NCBI GenBank assembly: GCA_025352375.1
Contig: JANXTL010000238.1
Coordinates: forward strand, 1 to 34,177
Direction: 5' to 3'
Length of the DNA: 34,177 nt
Source of the DNA: Acetobacteraceae bacterium
Lineage (GTDB): Bacteria; Pseudomonadota; Alphaproteobacteria; Acetobacterales; Acetobacteraceae
Part shown: positions 7,385 through 15,692 of the stretch, piece by piece
Layout: the number at the start of each line of letters is the position of its first letter
How positions within the stretch are numbered: position 1 is the first letter of the stretch
Notes under the pieces: generated by a model
The model's input: only the letters and a program-made list of their open reading frames with translations
The model's database searches: none
What the model was told of the DNA's origin: nothing
Made by a program: the position numbers and the translations under genes

Positions 7385-8153
7385 AACGACATCGACCGCG
7401 GCCCTCGGAGCGGCGCTGGCTCAGAACGGTGCAAACGTAGTCGTGGTCGACTTCGATGTCGGCCTGCGTAACCTCGATCTCGTGATGGGCGCGGAACGGC
7501 GGGTCGTCTACGATCTGATCAACGTCGTGCAGGGCGATGCCAAGCTGGCGCAGGCGCTGATCCGCGATAAGCGCATCGACACCCTGTCGCTGCTGCCGGC
7601 GTCGCAAACTCGCGACAAAGACGCCCTCACCCCTGAAGGCGTGGCTCGGGTGATCGACCAACTTCGCGAAAAATTCGACTGGGTGATCTGCGACAGCCCC
7701 GCGGGCATCGAAAAGGGGGCCATGCTGGCCATGCACCACGCCGACACCGCCGTCGTCGTCACGAACCCGGAAGTGTCGTCGGTGCGCGATTCCGATCGCA
7801 TCATCGGCATGCTGGATTCCAAGACCGCCAAGGCGGAAAAAGGCGAACGGATCGAGAAGCATCTGCTGCTGACCCGTTACGATCCAGGACGCGCAGCAAG
7901 GGGAGAAATGCTGAACGTCGAGGACGTGCTGGAAATCCTGTCGATCCCGCTGCTGGGAATCATCCCGGAAAGCGAAGAGGTGTTGCGCGCATCGAATGTC
8001 GGCTCCCCGGTGACCCTCGCCAGCCCGACGGGCGCCGCGGCCCGCGCTTACTTCGACGCCGCACGCCGCCTGGCGGGCGAGAATATCGAGGTCGTGGTGC
8101 CGATGGAGCGCAAGGGCTTCATGAGCCGGCTGTTCGGACGGAGGGTCGCATGA
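7338..8153 (+). CDS. minD: septum site-determining ATPase MinD
   Basis: A 271-aa membrane-cycling ATPase that recruits MinC and is released by MinE. The deviant Walker A motif GKGGVGKT sits at residues 10-17 with both signature lysines. VVDFDVGLRNLDLVMG and DWVICDSPAGIEKGA are the switch and Walker B regions. The C-terminal KGFMSRLFGRRVA is the amphipathic membrane-targeting helix. The start ATG 7338 lies within the end of minC, and the 3' end overlaps minE by 4 nt (ATGA), so the three genes are one coupled operon. Confidence 0.96.
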   Translation: MAKVLVVTSGKGGVGKTTSTAALGAALAQNGANVVVVDFDVGLRNLDLVMGAERRVVYDLINVVQGDAKLAQALIRDKRIDTLSLLPASQTRDKDALTPEGVARVIDQLREKFDWVICDSPAGIEKGAMLAMHHADTAVVVTNPEVSSVRDSDRIIGMLDSKTAKAEKGERIEKHLLLTRYDPGRAARGEMLNVEDVLEILSIPLLGIIPESEEVLRASNVGSPVTLASPTGAAARAYFDAARRLAGENIEVVVPMERKGFMSRLFGRRVA

Positions 8154-8422
8154 GCCTGCTGGCGCTATTTTTCAAACGCAAGCCAACCGCCGGCGTGGCG
8201 CGCGAACGCTTGCAGATCCTGCTGGCGCATGAACGCATCGCCACCGGGCACTCCGAGTTGCTGGCGAAGCTTCAGGAGGAGATCATTCAGGTGATCGCCA
8301 AGTACATCAAGATCGATCGGGAACAAGTGCATGTGAAGCTGGATCGCGGCAAGGACATGTCGACGCTCGAAATCGATGTGGACCTGCCCTCCGTCATGCC
8401 CCTTCTCGGTGCGCGCGGTTAG
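8150..8422 (+). CDS. minE: cell division topological specificity factor MinE
   Basis: A 90-aa protein that stimulates MinD ATPase and drives pole-to-pole oscillation. The N-terminal MSLLALFFKRK is the membrane/MinD-contact helix; ARERLQILLAHERI is the conserved anti-MinCD segment; IIQVIAKYIKIDREQVHVKL and the final TLEIDVDLP strand belong to the topological specificity domain. Length is standard. It overlaps minD by 4 nt and is the last gene of the min operon. The 156 bp after it show no further gene or clear terminator. Confidence 0.95.
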   Translation: MSLLALFFKRKPTAGVARERLQILLAHERIATGHSELLAKLQEEIIQVIAKYIKIDREQVHVKLDRGKDMSTLEIDVDLPSVMPLLGARG

Positions 8423-8578
8423 CTTGCACCTGCTACTGTTGCGTGCGCCCGAGACGGACAATTTCAATTTTGACAATTGACGGATTTCGCACTTGCGGCG
8501 CGGAATTGGGCTGGCTACACATTTGCCGCCTGGGCGTTTTCCCGGCAGACGTGCCCCGATGAGCGATAAAGGTGCAAT

Positions 8579-8791
8579 ATGACCAAAAGCCTTAACGACA
8601 GCGACATCCAGACGACCCGCCGCGCCGCCCTGCGTTCCTTCGCGGCGAGAGCCGGCCTGACCGCAGCCCTGATCGCCGGCGCCGTGATCGGTTCCACCGG
8701 GACCGCCCACGCCGGCAGCGACCGCCGCAACCAGACCGACAACGACACTGGCCGTGGCAGCGACTACGTGGGCCAGACCGACAACGACTAG
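8579..8791 (+). CDS. small exported protein of unknown function with a twin-arginine-like signal
   Basis: A 70-aa protein with AAGG about eight bases before the ATG. Residues 1-45 look like an export signal: twin Arg (TTRRAALRSFAARAG), a hydrophobic core (LTAALIAGAVIGSTG) and a possible cleavage at AHA-GS. The mature part is only about 25 residues, rich in Asp, Gly, Arg and Asn, with two similar pieces (NQTDNDTGRGSD, VGQTDND). The TAG stop is formed by the first bases of repeat copy B; without the repeat the stop would be TAA, followed nine bases later by the cupin gene start. No known function. Confidence 0.6.
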   Translation: MTKSLNDSDIQTTRRAALRSFAARAGLTAALIAGAVIGSTGTAHAGSDRRNQTDNDTGRGSDYVGQTDND

Positions 8792-8905
8792 AGCGTGATC
8801 GCCTGAGGTTGACTTCAACCTCGGGCGTGAATCAACTTCTCAAACAAAGGCTTAGACCATGATCGAACGCCGAGATCGCGTGCAACCTCAAACGATCATG
8901 GTCTA
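8789..8905 (+). mobile_element. MITE-like palindromic repeat, copy B (117 bp with both TA)
   Basis: It has the same two-module structure as copy A, with a few substitutions in module I (AATCAACTTCTC instead of AATCACCCTCTC). TA borders lie at 8789-8790 and 8904-8905. It is inserted exactly in the stop codon of the small exported gene: removal with one TA leaves TAA in frame, while its presence yields TAG. It now separates two codirectional genes that would otherwise be nine bases apart. Confidence 0.9.
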
Positions 8906-8915
8906 AGCCTACGCG

Positions 8916-10109
8916 ATGAACCGAGACGGCTTTTCGTTCGACCGGCTGATCGCACCGATCGGCCGGTCTTCGTTTTTGCGGGATCATTACGAAAAAGCAC
9001 CGCTGGTCGTGCATCGGGCGGACCCGGATTACTACGGCCGTGTGCTGCGGCTTGAGGATGTCTGGCAGTTTATCGAGACTCGGTGCCCGGGCGCGGACGA
9101 TCTCCGCGTGGTCAAATTCGGATCCGACCAGCAACCAACCGACCATATGGGCCCCAACCGCCGGGTGGACCCGGTTCGACTGGCGGGGTTGTTCAGTGAA
9201 GGCTGGACCATCGCGCTGAACAATATGCAGGATTACCTGCCAAGCCTTGGGCAACTTTGCGCCGCGGCCGAGGCGGAATTCTCGGCACCGTTCCAGACCA
9301 ATCTGTACCTCACGCCCCCGGACGCACAGGGTTTCAAGCCGCACTGGGACACGCATGACATCTTCGTCCTACAGATCCATGGGTCGAAGAACTGGACACT
9401 CTACGATACCCAGATCGAACTGCCGCTGGTCGGCCAGACCTTCGATGAGCACAAGCCGGAACCCGGACCGGTTAGCGCCGAATTTACGCTGCACGCCGGC
9501 GATTTGCTGTATTGTCCACGCGGCCTGATGCACGCCGCCCACGCTTCGGCCGACACGTCGTTGCACATCACGTTTGGCTTGATAGGCACGACCTGGGCGG
9601 AACTGCTGGTTGAGGCCATTTCCAAAACCGCTCTGACCGAACCGTCGCTGCGGCATAATTTGCCGTTCGGCTTTGCCCGATCCGAATACAACCGACAGGA
9701 GGCCGCGGACACGTTCGCCCGGATGGCAGCGACATTCGCCGAGAAGGCGGATTTTCCTGCGATCTTCGAGCATATGCGGGAGAAATTCGTCGGCACCCGC
9801 CGTATCCGGCGGCCGGGCTATATCGAGGAAATCGCTCGGCTGGATCAGGTGTCGTCAGCGAGCCGGGTCGGCGTGCGGCCCGATCTGATGTGGTTCCTGG
9901 AAGGTAATGAGGAAACGGTCAGCCTGAGTTGCGGCCCCAGCACCCTGACGATGCCCGGTTTTGTACGCGGCGCGATGGAGGTCGCGATGGCTTCGGCGAG
10001 CTTCGTGGTAAGCGAACTGCCGGGTCCGCTGGATGAGGACGGTAAGGTGACGCTGGTGCGGCGGATGATCCGGGAGGGGTTGCTGCGGACTATGGGGGGA
10101 ATTTATTAA
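8916..10109 (+). CDS. cupin_4/JmjC-type 2-oxoglutarate/Fe(II) oxygenase, ribosomal-oxygenase-like
   Basis: A 397-aa protein with the layout of bacterial ribosomal protein hydroxylases (YcfD/RoxA group). The double-stranded beta-helix core lies around residues 95-225. The iron ligands HxD are visible as HWD (His143, Asp145), and a distal His lies in CPRGLMH (His206), followed by SLHITFGL. The C-terminal half is a helical region plus a winged-helix-like end, as in this family, which hydroxylates ribosomal proteins such as L16. The target here is inferred only. Repeat copy B lies immediately upstream, so the ATG at 8916 has no clear Shine-Dalgarno sequence (ten bases separate it from the repeat). 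Confidence 0.82.
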   Translation: MNRDGFSFDRLIAPIGRSSFLRDHYEKAPLVVHRADPDYYGRVLRLEDVWQFIETRCPGADDLRVVKFGSDQQPTDHMGPNRRVDPVRLAGLFSEGWTIALNNMQDYLPSLGQLCAAAEAEFSAPFQTNLYLTPPDAQGFKPHWDTHDIFVLQIHGSKNWTLYDTQIELPLVGQTFDEHKPEPGPVSAEFTLHAGDLLYCPRGLMHAAHASADTSLHITFGLIGTTWAELLVEAISKTALTEPSLRHNLPFGFARSEYNRQEAADTFARMAATFAEKADFPAIFEHMREKFVGTRRIRRPGYIEEIARLDQVSSASRVGVRPDLMWFLEGNEETVSLSCGPSTLTMPGFVRGAMEVAMASASFVVSELPGPLDEDGKVTLVRRMIREGLLRTMGGIY

Positions 10110-10178
10110 CGCTGGCACCCAGCCCGATAGGCCATTGTTCCCTGCTGCGTTACCTGCCCGACTCCACGCCGCAGCACC

Positions 10179-11198
10179 CTACCCCTTATGGTGCCCCACC
10201 CGCACCAGCAGCTTCCCGAAATTCCGCCCACCGAGAATACCAGCCAAAGCTGCTGGCGCCTGATCCAGGCCCTCGTGGATATCTTCCCGGTACACCAACG
10301 AGCCATCCGCGATCCACGGCCCCGCCAGCTTGCGCCATTCCGGAAGCCGTTCGGGGCGGTCGGATACGATGAACCCCTGGATCATTACGGACTTTCCGAC
10401 CACGAACCCCAAATTCGGGCCGGGCGGGAATTCGGCTTCGTTATACTGCGAAACCATGCCGCACATCGCGACGCGCGCATGGCGATTGAGCTGGCCGAAC
10501 ACCGTCGCCTGCACGTGCCCGCCGACATTTTCGAAGTATCCGTCGATGCCATTCGGGCAGGCCGCGTGAAGTTCCCGCGCCAAATCCATCGACCGGTGAT
10601 CGACGCAATCGTCGAAACCCAGGCTGTCCTGGACCCACAGGCACTTTTCAGAACCGCCGGCGATACCCACAACCCGCGCCCCTGCCCGCCTGGCGAGTTG
10701 TCCCGCAACCGAACCGACGGCGCCGGACGCGGCCGAAACAACGATCGTCTGGCCTTTTTGCGGCTTGATGATTTCCGTCACACCGGCATAGGCGGTCGCG
10801 CCGGGCATGCCGAGCACGCCCAGATAGGTGGACGAATGCACGCCGGCGGGCACTTTCACCAGCCGGTCACCCGCCGTCACCGAATGCGTCTGCCAGCCAC
10901 GCGAGCCCACCACGATATCGCCGACAGCGAAGCGCGGATCGGCGGAGGCGACGACTTCGCCCACCGATTCGCCAGTCATGACTTCACCGATCTGAATGGC
11001 GACGGCGTAGGTCTGTTCTTCCCGCAGGCGGCCGCGCATGTAGGGATCGATCGACAGCCACAATGTGCGCGTGACCACCTCCCCCGTTTTGGGTTCGGGG
11101 ATCAGGTCCTGGACGATTTCGAAATCGTTGGGGCTGGGCTCGCCGGAAGGGCGGCGCTTCAGGACGACGGATTGGCGCAGTTGATTGGATCCGGACAT
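10179..11198 (-). CDS. NADP-dependent oxidoreductase, MDR superfamily (CurA/leukotriene B4 dehydrogenase-like)
   Basis: A 339-aa zinc-independent medium-chain reductase likely to reduce the double bond of enones using NADPH. Typical features are LWLSIDPYMRGRL near the N-terminus, MPGATAYAGVTEI, the nucleotide-binding VVSAASGAVGSVAGQLARRAGARVVGIAGG segment, LGFDDCVDHR, and ENVGGHVQATVFGQLN. No zinc-ligand Cys cluster is present. It begins 4 bp after the stop of the upstream zinc alcohol dehydrogenase, so the pair are probably cotranscribed. Substrate not determinable from sequence. Confidence 0.88.
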   Translation of the reverse strand: MSGSNQLRQSVVLKRRPSGEPSPNDFEIVQDLIPEPKTGEVVTRTLWLSIDPYMRGRLREEQTYAVAIQIGEVMTGESVGEVVASADPRFAVGDIVVGSRGWQTHSVTAGDRLVKVPAGVHSSTYLGVLGMPGATAYAGVTEIIKPQKGQTIVVSAASGAVGSVAGQLARRAGARVVGIAGGSEKCLWVQDSLGFDDCVDHRSMDLARELHAACPNGIDGYFENVGGHVQATVFGQLNRHARVAMCGMVSQYNEAEFPPGPNLGFVVGKSVMIQGFIVSDRPERLPEWRKLAGPWIADGSLVYREDIHEGLDQAPAALAGILGGRNFGKLLVRVGHHKG

Positions 11199-11202
11199 GG
11201 CG

Positions 11203-12303
11203 TTACGCAGCCTCCGCTTTCAGGACTAAACGACCGGTGACCTTGCCGTCGCGCAGGCGCATCAGCGCGCTGTCGGCGTCTCGCTGAGGCACGGTTTCCA
11301 CCGGCAAAGCTTGCAGTTCGCCCGATTGCGCCAAGGCCACGAGTTCCCGCAATTCCTTGGGGTTGCCGACGTAGCTGCCCTGCACCGTCAGCGCGCGAAT
11401 GGCCATGATGGGCAAAGGCAGCATCAGTTCCCCGCCGAACAGCCCGACCTGCACCAGCTTGCCGCCCTTGCGCAGCGCGGAGAAGGCGAAGCGGGCGGTG
11501 GCCGTGCCGTTCACCAGATCGACGACGGCCAGGACCGGTCCGCCGGCGGCCTCGATGATGCGCTGGGTGACGCCCTCCCCGTTGCCGTCCACGACCTTGG
11601 TCGCACCGGCTGCCAGAGCGGCGGCGCGCTTCTCGGCACTGATGTCCACCGAAACGATATTCTTGTGCTTCAGCGCCTTCAGCACGGCGATCGCGTTCAG
11701 GCCCAGGCCGCCGGCGCCAACCAGCACAATGGCCTCGGACGGGGTGTAGCCGGGCGTCGCCATGGCCTTCTTGATGCCGGAGAACACCGTGATCCCCGAA
11801 CAGGCATAGGTGGCTGCGACGGCGTGATCCAAGGTGCCGGGATCGACCAGATGACGCGGGTGCGGCGCTATCACGTGGGTGCCGTAGCCACCGTTCTGGT
11901 AAACGCCCAGGCTGCGGGCGGCGACGGTGCACATGTTATCGTCCTCGGCGAGGCAGGTGGCGCAGGTGCCGCAGCCGAGCCAGGGGTAGACGATCCGCAG
12001 ATCGCCGACCTTCACGCCCTTGGCGTCGGGGCCGAGCTTGACGCCCTTGGCGTCGGGGCCGAGCTTGACGACGCGGCCGACGATTTCGTGCCCCATGGCA
12101 AGGGGAAGAGTCACGCCGCGATCCGCCAGCGACATTTTTTGGCCGCCGCCGATGTCGTAGTACCCCTCCCAGATATGCAGGTCGGAGTGGCAGACGCCGC
12201 AATGAGTGACCTCGAGCAGCACCTCGGTGCCTTTCGGCTCCGGCGTGGGGAGTTCGATTTCCTTGAGGGGCTTCCCGTTTTCGACAACGGCCCAGGCGCG
12301 CAT
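11203..12303 (-). CDS. zinc-dependent alcohol dehydrogenase with an in-frame 9-residue duplication
   Basis: A 366-aa MDR enzyme. Catalytic zinc ligands are visible in CGVCHSD (Cys35) and GHE (His72, Glu73). The structural zinc site is C111-x2-C114-x2-C117-x7-C125. The nucleotide-binding loop VGAGGLGLNAI follows. Residues 80-97 contain a direct duplication of KLGPDAKGV, encoded by two perfect 27-bp copies; relatives carry the segment once before KVGD. The repeat sits in a surface loop between the catalytic and structural zinc sites and leaves the frame open. Likely cotranscribed with the CurA-like reductase downstream. Confidence 0.9.
   Translation of the reverse strand: MRAWAVVENGKPLKEIELPTPEPKGTEVLLEVTHCGVCHSDLHIWEGYYDIGGGQKMSLADRGVTLPLAMGHEIVGRVVKLGPDAKGVKLGPDAKGVKVGDLRIVYPWLGCGTCATCLAEDDNMCTVAARSLGVYQNGGYGTHVIAPHPRHLVDPGTLDHAVAATYACSGITVFSGIKKAMATPGYTPSEAIVLVGAGGLGLNAIAVLKALKHKNIVSVDISAEKRAAALAAGATKVVDGNGEGVTQRIIEAAGGPVLAVVDLVNGTATARFAFSALRKGGKLVQVGLFGGELMLPLPIMAIRALTVQGSYVGNPKELRELVALAQSGELQALPVETVPQRDADSALMRLRDGKVTGRLVLKAEAA
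12014..12067 (-). repeat. 27-bp perfect tandem duplication inside the alcohol dehydrogenase
   Basis: Copies occupy 12014-12040 and 12041-12067 and are identical. They add nine residues in frame. It looks like a recent slippage event because no substitution separates the copies. Confidence 0.92.
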
Positions 12304-12329
12304 GGTGGTTCTCCGATGGAATGACGTTG

Positions 12330-12351
12330 AGGGGGAATGGTTAGTCCCCCT
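12330..12351 (-). terminator. stem-loop between the hydroxyacid and alcohol dehydrogenase genes
   Basis: AGGGGGA (12330-12336) pairs perfectly with TCCCCCT (12345-12351) over an 8-base loop, 11 bp downstream of the minus-strand stop at 12363 and 27 bp upstream of the next start. No U-run follows on the minus strand, so it may be an attenuator or mRNA-stabilising hairpin and not a true terminator. Confidence 0.5.
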
Positions 12352-12362
12352 GGCGATTATTG

Positions 12363-13358
12363 TCAGCCCTTGAGCACTTCCGGATTGGTGACCCGGACCG
12401 GCTTGCCGTCCAGGAACCCCAACGCGTTCTCGATCATTTGCGGGTAGAATCCGTCCCAGGTTTCTTGCACGCCGTAGCCCATGTGCGGCATCAGCACGGT
12501 ATTCTTCGCGGTGCGTAGGGGATGCCCAACCGGCAGCGGCTCGCGATCGTAAACATCCAGCGCCGCCACGATCTTGCCCGCGTTTACCGCCGCCAGCATC
12601 GCGCCTTCGTCGATAATCGGCCCGCGGGAGGTGTTGATCAGAATGGCCCCCGGCTTCATCCGTGCGATATCCGCCGCACCGATCAGCCCGCGCGAACGAG
12701 GCGACAGCACCAAATGCACCGAGATCGCATCGGACTGGGACATCAGCTCATCCTTGGTCACCAGCGTCACGCCCATTTCGGCGCAGCGTTCGGCGGTCAG
12801 ATTCTGGCTCCAGGCGATGACGTTCATGCGCAGCGCCTTGGCATAGGTGGCCATGTAGCCGCCGAGCCGGCCCAGGCCCATTATGCCCATCGTCTTGCCG
12901 GCCAGCCCGATGCCAACGGGAACCCCCATCTGGAAGGTGCCCCCGCGCATATTGGCATCGCCCCGGGGAATGCCGCGCGCCGCCGCGATCAGCAGGCCAA
13001 GCGCCAGTTCGGCGGTAGCGGAGTCAGCGTAACCGCCGCCCGACGTCGCACAGACCGGAATGCCCCGCGCGGTGCAGGCCGGCGTATCCAGCGACGCGTT
13101 GCGCGCCCCGGTCATGCCCATCATGCGCAGTTTCGGCAGCCGGTTAATCAGCGACGCCGGCAATGGGGTGCGCTCCCGCATCGACAGCACGATGTCGAAA
13201 TCGGCGAGTTTCGCGACCGCGTCGTCTTCGTCGGCGAAGGCTTCCTGGAAGATGGTGACGTCGGCGCGGGCATCGAGCGCGGACCAGTCGGCGGAACCCC
13301 GCGCCACCCCCTGCCAATCGTCCAGCACCGCGATCTTGGATTTGTTGGTACCGCTCAT
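12363..13358 (-). CDS. D-2-hydroxyacid dehydrogenase family protein
   Basis: A 331-aa NAD(P)-dependent dehydrogenase of the phosphoglycerate/formate dehydrogenase group. The start is set at ATG 13358 (MSGTNKSKIAVLDDW); the frame extends to 13436, but that segment is basic and atypical. Visible elements are the nucleotide-binding MGIMGLGRLGGYMA, the catalytic Arg in INTSRGPIIDEGAML, the Glu in DVYDREPLP, and the His in LMPHMGYG. The substrate-binding part contains MTGARNASLD. It is the first minus-strand gene of the dehydrogenase trio and is divergent from the 3-hydroxyacyl-CoA-type gene, with about 107 bp between them. Substrate unknown. Confidence 0.88.
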   Translation of the reverse strand: MSGTNKSKIAVLDDWQGVARGSADWSALDARADVTIFQEAFADEDDAVAKLADFDIVLSMRERTPLPASLINRLPKLRMMGMTGARNASLDTPACTARGIPVCATSGGGYADSATAELALGLLIAAARGIPRGDANMRGGTFQMGVPVGIGLAGKTMGIMGLGRLGGYMATYAKALRMNVIAWSQNLTAERCAEMGVTLVTKDELMSQSDAISVHLVLSPRSRGLIGAADIARMKPGAILINTSRGPIIDEGAMLAAVNAGKIVAALDVYDREPLPVGHPLRTAKNTVLMPHMGYGVQETWDGFYPQMIENALGFLDGKPVRVTNPEVLKG

Positions 13359-13465
13359 TGTCCCGTTCCCATTATGCGCCTGGCGCGCAAGGTGGCGCTG
13401 GCGCCGCGCTGGCGCAAGCCGAGCTGTTGCGATCATATCCGCTCCGCAGTTTGAAGGAGTAGCAC

Positions 13466-14395
13466 ATGACCCAAGTCGCCGTCATCGGTGCCGGCCTCAT
13501 CGGCCGGGCCTGGTCCATTGTTTTTGCTCGGGCGGGGTTCGGTGTGGCGTTGTGGGACCCGTTCCCCCAGGCCGTGCAGCCCGCGTTGGACTTCATCGCC
13601 GAACGCCTGCCGGAGCTGAAGGAAAACGGGTTGCTCAAGGACGAACCGGCCGCAGTCATGGCCCGCATTCGTCCGGTACAGACCCTGGCCGATGCGTTGG
13701 GGGACGCCGTTTATGTGCAGGAAAACGGCCCGGAACGCGTCGCGATCAAAATCCCCCTGTTCGCCGAGATGGATCGCCTCGCACGACCGGACGCGGTGCT
13801 CGCGAGTTCGACCAGCGGCATCCCGGCCAGCGCCTTCACCGAGGGCCTGAAAGGCCGCGCACGGTGCCTGGTCGCGCATCCCGTGAACCCACCGTACCTG
13901 ATTCCGTTGGTGGAAATCTGCCCTGCACCGTGGACCGACGCGGCGACGGTGGCTCGCACGCGGGCGATTATGACCCAGGCCGGCCAGGTGCCCGCGACCG
14001 TCAAGAAAGAGATCGACGGGTTCGCCCTGAACCGCTTGCAAGGCGCGCTGTTGGCCGAGGCCTTCCGGCTGGTGGCGGATGACGTCATTTCGCCCGCCGA
14101 TCTGGATGCGCTGGTGAAGCACGGCCTCGGGCTGCGATGGAGCTTTATGGGCCCGCTTGAGACCATTGACCTGAACGCGCCCGGCGGGCTGGCGGATTAC
14201 TGCGACCGGTACGGGCCGCTATATGCCAAAATGCAGGCGCAGATGACGCCGCTGGAGTGGGACGCCGGGCTTGTCGGCAAATTGCAAGACGCCCGCCGGG
14301 CGGAGCTGCCGGCGAACATGCAGCCCGTGCGGCAGGCGTGGCGGGACCGGCGGCTCATGGCGCTGCTGGCGCACAAGGCGGGCCAGCCGGCGTAG
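13466..14395 (+). CDS. 3-hydroxyacyl-CoA dehydrogenase family protein (lambda-crystallin/L-gulonate dehydrogenase-like)
   Basis: A 309-aa NAD-dependent dehydrogenase with a strong ribosome site (GAAGGAG) before the ATG. The N-terminal Rossmann domain starts VAVIGAGLIGRAW. The catalytic His lies in VAHPVNPPYLIPLVEI, which in lambda-crystallin-type enzymes and carnitine dehydrogenases replaces the classic HFFNP of beta-oxidation enzymes. KKEIDGFALNRLQGAL begins the helical C-terminal domain. As a single-domain short protein it is more like L-gulonate 3-dehydrogenase/CRYL1 than FadB. The neighbouring dehydrogenases suggest a role in hydroxyacid or alcohol catabolism, which is an inference. Confidence 0.82.
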   Translation: MTQVAVIGAGLIGRAWSIVFARAGFGVALWDPFPQAVQPALDFIAERLPELKENGLLKDEPAAVMARIRPVQTLADALGDAVYVQENGPERVAIKIPLFAEMDRLARPDAVLASSTSGIPASAFTEGLKGRARCLVAHPVNPPYLIPLVEICPAPWTDAATVARTRAIMTQAGQVPATVKKEIDGFALNRLQGALLAEAFRLVADDVISPADLDALVKHGLGLRWSFMGPLETIDLNAPGGLADYCDRYGPLYAKMQAQMTPLEWDAGLVGKLQDARRAELPANMQPVRQAWRDRRLMALLAHKAGQPA

Positions 14396-14402
14396 ATCGG
14401 TT

Positions 14403-14429
14403 GGCGGGCTGCTTTCTCGGCCGCCCGCC
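14403..14429. terminator. stem-loop between convergent genes
   Basis: GGCGGGC (14403-14409) pairs with GCCCGCC (14423-14429) over a 13-base loop in the 57-bp gap between two convergent genes. It could serve both strands, although no U-run follows. Confidence 0.5.
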
Positions 14430-14452
14430 CTTCGCCCCGTTCGCTCGCCCGC

Positions 14453-15511
14453 TCAGACCTGATCGTAGTCCACCACGACGCGCTCGGTCACCGGCCGCGC
14501 CTGGCAGGTCAGCACGAAGCCTGCGGCGATTTCCCACGGTTCCAGCGAGTAATTCACCGCCATCTCCACCCTTCCCTCCAGCACTTTGGCGCGACAGGTG
14601 CAGCACATCCCGCCCTTGCAGGAGAACGGGAGGTTCCGCCCGGCGCGGATGGCGGCGTCGATGATCGCCTCGCCCGCTGCGACGGGAATGTCCACACGGG
14701 CGCCTTCATGCACGATGGTGGCGATGGTCGCCGGCTTGACACCGGCTGGGATCGCCACGGGTCTGGGGCGGCCGTCGGCGGAGGGGGTGAACCGTTCTAC
14801 ATGCACGTGGGGGATGCCGAGCGCGGCCAGCATGGTTGGGAGCCCCTCGATCATCGGCTGAGGGCCGCAGACGAAGGCATGATCGATCTTCGGCAGCATC
14901 GCCTGGAGGGCGCGCAGTTTGTCCGCGTCCAGATGGCCGTTCAGCACTGGGATATCCTGCTCCTCCCGCGACAGCACATGGAAAACCGACAGGCGCGCGA
15001 GGAAACGGTCCTTCAGGTCCTCGATTTCGGAACGGAACATGATGCTGTCGGTGGAGCGGTTGCCGCAGAACAGGAAGAAGCGGCTGGCGGGTTCTCCGGC
15101 GAGGAGCGCCTTCATCAGCGACAGCACCGGGGTGATCCCCGATCCCGCGACGAAAGCCGCGAAACTCCGCGCGGCGGCGGGGTCGGGCGCCAAGCCGAAG
15201 CGGCCGTCGGGGGTCATGACCTGGAGCGTGTCGCCGGCCTTCAGCGCGGCGTTGGCCCAGGTGGAGAACGCACCGCCCTCGACCCGCTTGATGCCAACGC
15301 TTAGCCCGGGTTCGTCGGGGGCGGAGCAGATGGAGTAGCTACGGCGGATGTCCTGCCCGTCGATCTCGGCGCGTAGGGTGAGGTACTGGCCGGGGGTGAA
15401 ACGGTACGCATCCCTCAGCACATCGGGGACGTCGAACGTAAGCACCACCGCGTCGGCGGTGTCGTGGCGCAGGGCGGCGATGCGCAGCGGGTGAAAGCGG
15501 GGTCTGGTCAT
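14453..15511 (-). CDS. paaE: PaaE-like ferredoxin reductase (phenylacetyl-CoA epoxidase reductase subunit)
   Basis: A 352-aa flavoprotein plus iron-sulfur reductase. The start ATG 15511 gives MTRPRFHPLRIAALR, which aligns with the usual PaaE start; a GTG at 15556 is possible. Order: FAD domain with RRSYSICSAP, NAD domain with VAGSGITPVLSLMKALL and FVCGPQPMIE, and a C-terminal plant-type [2Fe-2S] domain with CKGGMCCTCRAKVLEG and a distal Cys in FVLTCQARP. The segment MAVNYSLEPWEIAAGFVLTCQARP is characteristic of PaaE. No paaA, B, C or D neighbours are present, so its oxygenase partner lies elsewhere or it serves another oxygenase. Confidence 0.85.
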   Translation of the reverse strand: MTRPRFHPLRIAALRHDTADAVVLTFDVPDVLRDAYRFTPGQYLTLRAEIDGQDIRRSYSICSAPDEPGLSVGIKRVEGGAFSTWANAALKAGDTLQVMTPDGRFGLAPDPAAARSFAAFVAGSGITPVLSLMKALLAGEPASRFFLFCGNRSTDSIMFRSEIEDLKDRFLARLSVFHVLSREEQDIPVLNGHLDADKLRALQAMLPKIDHAFVCGPQPMIEGLPTMLAALGIPHVHVERFTPSADGRPRPVAIPAGVKPATIATIVHEGARVDIPVAAGEAIIDAAIRAGRNLPFSCKGGMCCTCRAKVLEGRVEMAVNYSLEPWEIAAGFVLTCQARPVTERVVVDYDQV

Positions 15512-15692
15512 ACCGAGGGGTGTTGCATCGTGCTTCGCCCCCTGCAAGGTCGGCACCCATTTCTGAACGCGCCATTAATTGGCGGCAATGTCTGAAACGG
15601 ATGCTTGGCTCGGGTGTCACATCCCCAGAACCGCACGATACTTCGTCACTGAGCCAAACCATTCTGGTTTAGTGTTATAAGGCGTTGCACCC

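Noticed and set aside
10188-11240. 350-codon plus-strand frame opposite the CurA-like reductase
   Set aside because: Low-complexity His/Arg-rich translation with no recognisable domain, opposite a well-supported gene.
11311-12324. 337-codon plus-strand frame opposite the zinc alcohol dehydrogenase
   Set aside because: It mirrors the real gene, even repeating its duplicated segment, and has no family features.
13359-13436. N-terminal extension of the D-2-hydroxyacid dehydrogenase
   Set aside because: The added residues are basic and unlike the family, and they would fill the promoter region of the divergent gene.
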